64,000 bases of DNA from Pleodorina starrii (Eukaryota > Chlorophyta > Chlorophyceae > Chlamydomonadales > Volvocaceae): assembly GCA_030267565.1 (NCBI GenBank), contig BRXU01000018.1, forward strand, positions 1,736,001-1,800,000, read 5' to 3'. Positions within the stretch are counted from its first letter, which is position 1. Each line of letters begins with the position of its first letter. A model generated the notes under the pieces. It saw only the letters and a program-made list of their open reading frames with translations. It had not been told where the DNA came from and did not search any database. Position numbers and translations under genes: made by a program. Shown here piece after piece: positions 10,502 to 21,000 of this stretch.

Positions 10502-13500
10502 ATGGCTGGCGAAAGCGGCAAGTCCGGGAAAATGATGAAACATGGAGCGACAGCAGTCGAAGGCCTCGGTGTCGCGGGAAGCGATTCAGCCTGGCTCGAC
10601 CCCATTCCGTCCCCGTCGGACTCTGCCACTTCAGCCACAGCTGCCGCCTTCCCCCAAATACCGCCCGCTCTGGCGTCGGGATACCCGAATCGCGTCGCGG
10701 GCTGCCTTCTGGGCAAGATGTGCGGTGACGTGCTTGGGGCAGCTGTCGAGGGCTGGGCCGCGGAGGACATCCAGCTGAGCAACCCCGACGGACTCACGGA
10801 CTTTCTCCAAACCGAACGCGGGTGCGTAAATGGCTACGTGTGTGTGCGCACGTGTGGTGGATAAATACATTGAGCATCAGCTGATGAGCTATTGAGCTTG
10901 CGACGGTTTGGGACAGGGTAAAATTGACCAATGGTAGTTTGTTGTGACGGTTGTTAAATCCGGTATCGGTTGGTCGTTATGGGTTGGTCGTCGCGGGTCT
11001 CTGGGACTCTGGGCGGCATGCTTCGCCGCTTGCTTGGCCTCTTCTGGAGGACCAGAGTCGGCTCTAGTACTAGCCCCGGTCGGCCGCGGCGTAGTTTTGC
11101 AGCCCAGCCCAAGTGCCCAACGCCGCAACGCCTGCCCCCACGCAAGTGCCGTGCTGCCGCACCATTACGGCACGCACGCCGTACATTCATTCCAGACGTC
11201 AGCGCTTGCCGAGTAAGCTTAGTTGCCGCCGCGGCCGCCGCTCGAAGAGGTGTGCATGAAGCATGAAGCTTGGCAGGGCCCTACCTGCCGGCCTGCCTGC
11301 ATGCCTTGCGGTGCGGTGCCTTGTCGCCAATTTGCCAAATGGTCCCCTCCTCCAGTCCCCATGTGCCGCCCCATTCGCCACTCCCCACGCCCCACTCCCC
11401 TGCATGGGCTGCTTTGGCTTCGTTTCGGGCGCGTCCGCCCACCGCCGGCCTCCAAACAGCTTCGGTTGCTACACAGGTACGACACGCGCACACGTACGGC
11501 ACGCAGCGCCGCCCGCATTTGGACCACGCGGCGGCGTAGCAGACCTGCCGCCCTTCGTTGTTCGTTGATCCGTACACGTACGGCCATACGGCTTTTCCTA
11601 CATCACGGATGTACTGTATATCACCGTCGTTGTGGAATTTCCCGGCCGCCCGGCTGGGACCACATCGGAGCGTGCCTGCTCCGCTCCGCTCCGCTCCATA
11701 CCCCTCCGCGCCGGCGGTGCCCCAATCGGTCAGTGGCCTGGTCGCGCTTCCCGCCCGCCTGCTTCGCTTGGTTTCGCTGAAGGCGGCACGCCGCCACCGC
11801 CATCGCCGCCGCCACCGCCACCGCCGCCGTCGTCTCTGCTTCTGCTTCTGCTGCTTCTGCTTCTGCTGTGCAGACGACACCCAGATGGCTATCGCCCTGG
11901 CTCGCAGTCTGGTGGCTTGCGGCGGGCGGGTGGACGATGTGCATGTAGCTCGGAGCTACGCGGAGGAGTACCAGCAGTCCAGGGGGTACGGCGGTACGGC
12001 ATACAAGGTAGGTACGACAGCAGTGTCCCCTGAATCGTTAGCCAGCTTGGGTCTTTTACAGCATCCAATACCGGTACTACAGGATTGGAGTAAGGGGGGA
12101 TAACAGCAGCTGCAGCTGCAGCAGCAACGAGTAGTAACATCAACAAGCAGCAACAACAGCGGCAACAGATCGCGCAAAGCAGCCCCCCCCCGGCCCTGCG
12201 TCTCCTCTCGCTGGCCTCCACCGCCCTTGTCACCCCATACCAAGATACCATACCACCAAGGCCGCACCTGCCGCCGCCTGGCTCTACCCCCCGCGGACCC
12301 GCGTTTCCTTTGCATGTCACAACCCCACCCACCCACCCACCCACCTTCCCTCCCCACCCACCCTCCCGGGGACCCTTTTAAGTGTTTGATCATCTATTGC
12401 TGTGTCTCTCTCTCTATCGCTCTCTCTCTCTCTCTTTCTCTCTTTCCCTACGACGAAGACGTTGTCCCTTTCCTCGGGACCTGACTCTCCCTCCCTCCCT
12501 CCCTCCCTCTCTCCCTCTCTCCCTCCCTCCCTCCCTCCCTCCCTCCCTCTCTCCCTCCCTCCCTCTCTCCCTCTCTCCCTCCCTCCCTCCCTCCCTCCCT
12601 CTCTCCCTCTCTCCCTCCCTCCCTCCCCCCCTCCCTCCCTCCCTCCCTCCCTCCCTCCCTCCCTCCCTCCCTCCCTCCCTCCCTCCCTCCCTCCCTCCCT
12701 CCCTCCCTCCCTCCCTCCCTCCCTCCCTCCACCCCTCCACCCCACCACCCCGGCAAGATCCTGTCGGGCATCAAGAGCGGCGGCATCGACTCGGACTCCA
12801 TTCGCACCATCGGCACCAAATACATCGCCGGAGGCTCATTTGGAAACGGAGGCGCAATGCGCATCGCGCCGCTGGGCCTCGTGTACAGGCGAGTTAGCAC
12901 GGCAGAGTAGTACGGCAAAGTAGTACGGCATCCATCCCCGTGGGGGCCCTCCGCCCTCCCTCCCACCCTCCCCTGCGTCCGCCTTCCCGCCTGTCATACC
13001 CACCCAAACCCACCCCCCCACCCCCCCACCCCCCCACCCCCCCACCCAGGCACGCCCCCCCGGCAGTTCTCCGTGAGGCGGTGGCCGCGGCCCTGCGCTG
13101 CACCCACGTACACCCCGTGGCCATAGACGGAGCCTTTGTCATCGCTCTGGCGGTCGGATACCTGGCCACCAGGCAGCCGGGGCCACCGCTGCCGCTGGCG
13201 GCGCCGCCGGCGGGGGTGGACGCTGCGGGCGCCCCCGGGGCTGCGGGGGCTGCTGCCACTCCAACAGCGGCAGCGGCGGAGCCAACGACGACGACGACGA
13301 CGGCAACCTCAGTGCAGGGGCAGATGCAGATGCCGAGAAAGGTTCCGACCTCAGTGCAGGTGCAGCAGACTTTGGAAGGAGGTTCGAGAGGAGGGTTGGA
13401 TGCGCCTCCTGAGCGGAGTGGCGGCAGCGCCGGCGTCGGGGGGGCGCCATCTTCGTCGACGGCTGCGGCGACGGCGGCGGGAAAGGTGGAGGTGGAGGCG

Positions 13501-15134
13501 GCGACGGCGGCGGGGGCGGCTGCGGAGGTGGAGGCGGAGGTGGAGGTGGCTACGCCTGTGGGGCTGTTGGACTATTTGCTGGATCACTGCGGTTCACGTC
13601 AGCGGCTGTTGGAGACGGAGGGGGAGATGGAGCTGAAGCTGAGGACGGTCAGGGAGGCCCTGTTGCAGGTACGACAGTTCGTACGATCCAGCGCAGTACG
13701 TATGGCGTGTGTGGGCGTGTGGGCGTACGGCGCGGAGTTAGTTGGTGGGATTTTGAGACGGTGATTGTGGCCGCTTGCGCTGCGGAGAGGGAGTGGGGAG
13801 TGCGGGGTTCGCGCCGTAATTAATGCGAGGGATTGATTGCGAGCAGTGCGTGCCTCAGTGGTACGAGCAAGTGAGTGCAGACATCAGCCACCTCGCGGCC
13901 AACACGTGCGCCCAACCTCTTTGATTGGGGCGTCACGAACTCCCTTGCACCCGCTGCCGCCGCCCCCACCACATCCTTACGCCACCGCCGCAGCCGTCGC
14001 CGCCACCGTCGCCACCGTTTCTGGCTGTTTGTGTATGTCCAAGTAAACATATATTAATGTACGTCCTTAGCATTATATGTATAGCATTTTTGCCCCCCCC
14101 AAAAAAATACCTGGATGTATATTCCCCCGTCTGTACGAGCAGGCTGCTCGGTTCAAGGGCCCCGACGAGCCCTGGTCGCACTACCTGATCTCCCCCGAGT
14201 GGGAGGCGGAGCGGCGGCTGCAGTCACAGGTCGCGGAGCAGTTTCAGATCCGAGCGGACGACGCGGCGGCGGCGGCGACGGCGGCGCTGTGCTTCCACTG
14301 GGGCCGGCCGGAGGATGCGCTGGTGGCTGCCGTACACTACGGCGGCGATACGGACACCGTGGCGGCGATTACGGGTACGGTCGAGCGGCTGGGGCGGGGG
14401 CGGGGGGTCCTTTGCGGCAAAGGAAAGGGAACTGATTTTGGGTATTGTGGAATTTAGTGTATGCGTACGTGTGTATGTGCGTATGTGTATATGTGTGTAG
14501 AGGGGGGCCTACATGCCGCCGCCGCCGAGTCCTCCCCGGAGATGCGGTACCGTGTACGGCAGGTTTGGACCGCCGGGAGGAACGGGGGAAGATAGGAAAA
14601 GGGGGGGAAGGGGGAGGGGGGAGGGAAACAGAGCACTGCGGAGGTAATCGCTGCGGAGGAACCCGGCGAGAGGGGGAGTGAGGGAGGAAGGGAGGCGACG
14701 TGGGCTAACGGACGTTGGCGACGTTGGCGATGTTATATATATACATATATATATTATATATATTATATATATATTATATATATGGGGCAGCGGGGGCGGG
14801 AGCTGCGTGTTGTTTTCTGAGCTACCGCCTACAAACATCCGCTTTGCCTCTGCTTGGCCCAACCAGCCAGCAGCCAGCCGCCAGCAGTCCTACACCTGAC
14901 CCGCAAGCCGCAACCCGCACCACCCGTAATGATAACAGCAATGGTGGGTCCAACAACTGTCCGTTCGTCCCCATGACCCCCATCCGAATGAACGCAGGTG
15001 CGTTGGCGGGCAGCCTGTACGGCACTCAGTGGCTGCCGGCCCGCTGGTACGGCAAGCTTGAGAACGGACCCGCGGGTCGGGATGTGGTGCTGGGGCTAGC
15101 GGAGGAGCTGGCGCAGCTGGACACGCGCGACTGA
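10502..15134 (+). CDS. ADP-ribosylhydrolase, ARH3 type
   Basis: Metal-dependent hydrolase of the ADP-ribosylglycohydrolase family, expected to remove ADP-ribose from serine or other acceptors, or to cut poly/O-acetyl-ADP-ribose. Seven exons chain in phase to 529 residues: 10502-10821, 11460-11476, 11874-12007, 12758-12888, 13050-13668, 14143-14374, 14998-15134. The fold begins near residue 64 (VAGCLLGKMCGDVLGAAVEGW; Glu83 matches the catalytic Glu of human ARH3). The first Mg2+ motif TDDTQM (112-117) is assembled only by splicing through the 17-nt second exon. SFGNGGAMRIAPLGLVYR (family core) and the second metal motif GGDTDT (474-479, Asp476 and Asp478) follow, then ALAGSLYG. Residues about 243-368 are an Ala/Thr/Val/Glu-rich insert within the fifth exon. 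The start is ATG 10502. An in-frame ATG at 10388 would add 38 residues that could be a targeting sequence. The intron after 12888 starts with GC. Confidence 0.92.
12484..12731 (+). repeat. (CCCT)n pyrimidine array in an ARH intron
   Basis: About 250 bp of CCCT/CTCT repeats fill the 3' part of the intron before the exon at 12758 and probably serve as an oversized polypyrimidine tract. Ser/Leu/Pro-repeat and Glu/Gly-repeat ORFs on both strands are artefacts of this array. Confidence 0.9.
14735..14783. repeat. TA-rich microsatellite in the last ARH intron
   Basis: An alternating TATATA/ATTATA tract, a sharp AT island in otherwise GC-rich intron sequence. Confidence 0.85.
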
Positions 15135-15152
15135 GAGTAATGGAAGAGAGGC

Positions 15153-15285
15153 GATCCGATTGGATCCGACCGGATCCGATTGGATCCAACAAATTCTGGT
15201 CCCATTGGATCGATCCGATCTGACCCGATCTGATCTGACCCGATCTGATACGATCTGATACGATCTGATCCGATCGGACGAACGG
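15153..15285 (+). repeat. GATC-rich decamer tandem array
   Basis: Degenerate tandem copies of a roughly 10-bp unit (GATCTGATCC, GATCCGATTG) lie just after the ARH stop codon. A similar array occurs at about 23213-23275 in a channel A intron. Confidence 0.8.
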
Positions 15286-15428
15286 GCCGAGAGGCGCGGG
15301 AGCTGAATCAAGGGTGAACCTTCGGGTGCGGGTGCGGGTGCGGGTGCGGGCGAGCCTGGCTCGAATTCGACGATGAAGCCGCGTTGGAACGAACGCTGTT
15401 AGTTGCCATGTCATGTCAATTTGTTAGT

Positions 15429-15433
15429 TGTAA
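15429..15433 (+). terminator. Candidate TGTAA poly(A) signal of the ARH gene
   Basis: TGTAA, the usual volvocine polyadenylation signal, lies about 295 nt after the ARH stop codon, within a run of TTGTTAGTTGT-like repeats. Confidence 0.55.
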
Positions 15434-17980
15434 TGTCAGTTTGTTAGTTGTCATGTCATGTCAGATGTTGTAGCTGTGTATCTCCTTCCGCTGGTGGCGG
15501 AAGGTGCCGCCCTTCCTCGGGCGCACATTTCCACAGCAGTCGTTTTTTTATAAACAGTAAGCGCGGTCGGATGGTCGTTATCGCATCTGACGACGGACGG
15601 ACAGACGGACGGAGGAGCGGACGCAGGAGCGGGAGCGGGCCCCGAGAGGAGTGAAGCGGCGGCGAGCGGGAACGAGCAGGACTTGTGGGAGTGCGCGGTC
15701 GATCCGGCGCGGAGGGCGGAGCCGTCAACGTACGGCTAGGTAGGACAGCTAGGTTGCATTGTACGACGACTAGTACTTGCAATGTCGCCAATGCGGGCAT
15801 TGCAAGACAGCGTCGCAAGGCTCGGTGTGGTGGATAGATGATGAGTAAGGCATGTACGGCAGGCGGTGGGGCGGCTACCCTTACTAATCCACTTTTTAAC
15901 CCGGTCCGCTGTCCGGATTGTACCGACGGCCGACTACCGACCCGACACTTGACAATCAGTTAATCAACCAATCAATAGAATGATTTGCCGATTACGGTGT
16001 GGATCGTGTGGCGTAGCGACGTGCTGGCGAATGGGAGGGTGTACGGCTGGCGAATGTGCGACTGCAGGTGTGTATGTGTATGTGTGTATATATACTGTAT
16101 GTGTTTACCCAACACCAGCGGTTTGGGGCGCAACGTTCGTACACCAATCGAAGCGATGGGGTTGAGCAGCAGCATGCGCATTGTTAGTTACAGAGGGCGC
16201 ACAGCAGTGGCGCTCCAGAACCATATCATCGAACCGTGTCGTACTCATGCACGGGTTCCCTTCAAACATACCGTTAGCAAAACGACAACAAAATTGCGCA
16301 CATGCCCACTGTAATACTCCTTGTTACAGCGCACACATGCCTACGGTATGCACAGCCTCCCCCCAGGCCAGCCTTCCCCCCCCCTCCCCCCAAAGCCCCA
16401 ACCCATCCGCCGGCGGAGAAAAGGCCGTCAGGAATCGCCCGAATGACCGTAAAATATGAATCTGGGAGGGCAAGAAGAAGAAGAGGAAGAAGAAGAATAG
16501 CAATAGACTAACCCCCAGGACGAAGTAGTCACAGGGCGGAATACCAATGTACGGTTCCCTGTACAGCAGTTTGTTTACGAGTCGCAGTACGAGGCGGGAT
16601 CCAACCGCCGTACGGTTTTACGGCAACGCCGAGGTGTAACGTAACAGGGGGGCTGGCGACGCGACTCGACGCGACACGCGACTCGCGACGCCACGTCAGC
16701 AGCAGCTGCAGCAGGTTGCGCGCCAACAAAAGAGGCCTGAATGATGCAATTCAACGCGACTCGACGCGACGCGACGCGAGAGGATGCCCGCGGGGCCGGC
16801 GCGGCGGGGCAGGGACACGCACGCGGCGGCGAGGAAACCTGAAGCAAGGGCAATGAAATGCAAGCCTTCCCCCCGCCCCCGCCCCCGCCCTCCCACACAC
16901 ACAACGCGGTGAAAGGCCGCGCAATGCAATGCAGTGCCACACGCAACGCAACAACAGTGCAGCGCAACGACTGGTCAATGTTTCACATCCCCTAGGCCAG
17001 CAAGGACAGCCGCCCCGCCCCACCCCGCCCCACCCCGCCCCACCCCGCCCCACCCCGCCCCGCGCCGCCCCGCGCTGCCCTCGCCCTTTCGCTGCAACAC
17101 AAGCAACGCAACGCACATCATCAGCGATCGGCGCCGGTAAGCAAGGGAGTGTGTTATCGTCACAATCACAACCACCCGACCACCCGACCACCCGACCAGC
17201 AATGCCGTTGCCAGTTTATACATACAGCACCAGTACATGAAAGCATGAAAGCTATACGCGTATATCCCATTACCCGCGACCTGCTTGCGACCTGCCGGGT
17301 GCCCAACACGCCGCCGCCGCCGCCACGCAACCGGCGAGTTGCGACCCTCCCCTCTGTGCACCTCTGGAGGGACCTTCCGAGGCTCCAGATTCAGATCCAG
17401 CTCCGGTCATCCGCGCACGTAAACACACCCACCGGCTGGGGTCCTGCACCCTGTGCCGTGTAGCCGTGTGGCCGTGTGGCCGTGTGGCCGTGTGGCCGTG
17501 TGGCCGTGTGGCCGTGTGGCCGTCCGTGCTGCCCTCCTGCGGCCCTCCTGCGCAAACACACACACGTACCCTCCCTCCCCGAGCCTTCCCTTCCCTTCCC
17601 TTCTCCTCCCCCCCCCCCCAATGTATCATCAGGCGGTCGCCTCCCCAGCATCGTCGCCACCAACCGCATCTCCCCCGCACCCGCCGGGGCCAGTCCTGCC
17701 ACCCCTGCCTCCCAGTCCCACTCTGCGTTGCGCCCGCCTCCCCCCCTCCCCCTCCCCCTCTCCCCTGCCCCCCCAAACCTATACTTGGATAACCCCCAAA
17801 CCGCCTATCGCTGCGACCCACGGGGCGACAGCGCGCCGGTGGGTCGCTGCGCCTCCGCCGCCGCTGGCCGCCCCTCGCGCCCCGTCCCCCACCCCGCCCC
17901 CATCTCCGTCAGCGTAGCCGCCGAGGACACCACTACCGCCCCCCCCCTCCTCCTCCGCCTCCTCCTCCTCCGCGTCCGCC

Positions 17981-18067
17981 TCAACCTCCCGGTCGCGAGT
18001 GTGTGGAGCTGCCTTGAGAGTCCTGCCGACTGCCCCTGCCGGCCAGCCACCCGCCGCCGCGCCCGAC

Positions 18068-18099
<32 letters not shown>

Positions 18100-21000
18100 T
18101 GCCCGCCGCTGCGGAAAAGTACGGCTCGATGTCGTCCTCCTCTACCGGTGATATCGCCGCCGCGCTCGGCCGCCGCCAGGACAGCTGGCCCGCGCTGACG
18201 CCACCGCCGGCGCCGCCGCCGTCGCCGGCCATCGGCAACGTCGCCGCCGCGTCGCCGCCGGGCCCGACGGCGCCGAACAGATGGGACGCTGCGCTGCGGC
18301 TGACGCTGTTGGCGCGTGAGTAGGTTAGGGGGCTGAGGGAGCCCGGCGCCGCGGCGGCCAGCGAGCGGCCCCCGGCGGTGGTGACGGCGGCGGCGGCGGC
18401 GGCGGCGGCGCCAGAGGGCGGCAGGATGAGTCGGGGCGAGCTCAGACCGGTGCTGTTGGTGCGGGCCAGCGAGGAGGCCCCCGGGAGGGGGCTGGCGGAG
18501 GCGGCGCTGCCGCCGCCGCTGCCGCTGCCGCCGCCGCCGGCGGGGTGCACCACGGGGCTTATGCAGCCGGCGGCGGCGGCGGCGCAGCGGCTGGCGGCGG
18601 CCAGCTGCGACGGCGGCTCGGTCAGCAGCGCAGCGGAGTGCTGTACACTGGCGCTGTACAGCAGCACCGCCTCCGCCGGGTCGCCGCCGCCGGCGGAGCC
18701 GCCGCGGCCGCCGACGCTGACGCCACCGACGCTGCCCAGCGCCGTCAGCAGGGCCGCGGCACGGTGGTCCCCGCGGGTGGAATTCCCGGGGGTGCCGGGC
18801 AGGTTGTCCCACACGTCCACCACGGGGGTGGAAGCGGCAGCGGCGGCGGCGGCGGCGGCGGCGCCGCCGCCGCCGCCGCTGCCAGCGGTGATAACCGCGG
18901 CGGCGGAAGCGGGCGAGGAGCTGCTGTCGCCCGGCGCGTCCTCTCCTTCTCTGTCTTCTTCGTCTTCTGGGGACTGCGCGGCGGTGATGGAGTCCAGTGC
19001 GTCAGGCAGCAGGCGGGGAGCCTCCAGCTCCTCGGGCACGGGGGCGAGGAGAGGCGAGGGGGCGGCTAACCCGGGGGGGCGGAGCAGACCTGCGGGGGCG
19101 GGGGGGGCGGGAGGGGGGAGGGGGAAGGGGAGGGACGGGGAGGAGAGGGGTGAAGAGATGAGTCCGACAAGGCAGGGAGAGGGGAGTGCGGAGTGGTGAA
19201 AAGAAAGATACCGGTGCCGCAGCGAAGGGACGACGACGGCGTTAGCGAACGGACCCGGAACCCGGAAGGGGAAGGGAAGGGGATGGGAGAGGCGGGAAGA
19301 GGCCGTCAAGAGGGACGGATCAGGCGGACGGAGGGGAGGGCGAGGCACCGTGCCCCGGTGCCCGTGTCTGTGCCAGAGCCTGCGCCAGAGCCGCGACGGC
19401 AGGTAGCACCAGCACTCAAACGCGGAAATGAAACGCGAGTACGACACTGCGGGTGCCTGCCATTTGTTGGCCATGTCGCAGGGCCACGAGGCCACGAGGC
19501 CACGAGGTCACGAGGCAGGTTCAGGTTCAGAGGGGCACCACAGCCGCAGGCTCCGCATCAGCAGCCGCAGCCGCGACCGCCACCATCAACCCCAGTCCCC
19601 CATCCCCCCATCCCCCATTCCCCCCATCCCCCATCACTATCATCACCACCACCAAGCCAAGTGCGTGGGCCGCAAGGGGCCAAGGGCCTTCATACAGGGC
19701 CCCTGTCGTACCACACTCCCGTCACCCTACCTGGCGGCTCCTCCCGCCCTCCTCCTCCGCCTCCTCCGCCTCCTGCCCCCCCTGACGAGCTGACGGCCTT
19801 CCTGGAGCCCTCCGGCCCCGGACACTGCGACTGCGACAGCGTAAGCCGCTCGCCCGCCTTGCCCTCCGGAATGGGGCTCATAAGGCCCTTGACCCCACTG
19901 GCGCCGCCGCTGGTGCTTGACGCGGCGGGCACCTTGCCTGCGGGGACAGGGACCGGGACAGGGACCGGGAGGGGGACAGGGAGCGGGAGGGGTCAGACGA
20001 GAGCCGTGCGGAACGAGTCAGCGTTGACGGACACCGCAACGCGGGGTAGCGCCCCGCACCCCACCCCGCTGCGATATTTTCTTTTACCCCCCCCCAACCC
20101 CCCACCCCCCCACCCACCCCAACCCCCCTCCACACACACGGGAGCACCGATACCAACTACAAGCTACGGTACCGCGGCGGAGGGGCGGAGACGGCCTCCC
20201 CAGCCTCCCCAAAACGCAGCAGAGCGACGCAGGACTAGACAGGGCTAAGGGTTTCACTTCCCACCCCCGCCCCTCCCCAAACACACACGCCCTCGTCCTC
20301 AACCTCCTCTCAACCCCCTCTCAACACAAACTCACACCCTCCCTCCCCCCCCTCCCCCCCCAACCCACCAATGAGCGCCACCACATCCGCCGCGTGCGCA
20401 TCCACCGCCGGGTGACCGATGGGACCCCACCGCTCCAGCGCCGCCGCCGCCACCTGAGAGGAGCTCAGCACACAGCCACCACCACCACCACCACCACCAC
20501 CTCCTGCCCCCGCTGCCGCCGCCGCCGCCGCCGCCGCCGGCGGCAGCAGCTTGTGTGTCGCCCAGTGCAGGTACTCTGCCACCGCTCGCGCGTGCAATTT
20601 GTTGGTGTTGGGGTTGCTGTTGTTGTGGGGGTGCATCTCCGTCAAGCGTACCGCCAGCTGCAGGGGAGTGCGGCCCAGCCCGTCCGGGGAGGTCAGGTCG
20701 GCGGCCGCACCGCCGTGCTCCACCAGGCGACGAACCTGTGGGTGTGTGTTTTTGGGGGGGGGGAGAGGGGGGAGGGGGGGAGAGGGGGAGGGGGGGAGAG
20801 GGGGGAGGGGGAGGGGGGGGGAGGGGGAGGGGGGGAGAGGGGGGAGGGGGAGGGGGGGAGAGGGGGAGGGGGGGAGAGGGGGGAGGGGGAGGGGGGGAGA
20901 GGGGGGAGGGGGAGGGGAGAGGGAGGAGGAGGGAGGAGGGACAAGGGAGGAGGGACAAGGGAGGAGGGACAAGGGCGATGGGTGAAGGATAGCGGCTGCG

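Larger units (their letters stand above)
15135..17980. other. Convergent 3' region between the ARH gene and channel A
   Basis: No gene recognised. It contains a GATCTGATCC-type tandem array (15153-15285), GCGAC-rich repeats (about 16656-16785), a decamer array CCCCGCCCCA (about 17011-17070) and an octamer array GTGTGGCC (about 17462-17522). The only minus-strand TGTAA sites that could serve channel A read as TTACA at 16324-16328 and 16188-16192, more than 1.6 kb beyond its stop codon, so the channel 3' UTR is long or uses another signal. Confidence 0.5.

Noticed and set aside
12317..12923. Long Ser/Leu/Pro and Glu/Gly-repeat ORFs on both strands
   Set aside because: Entirely produced by the (CCCT)n intron array; they begin and end at its edges.
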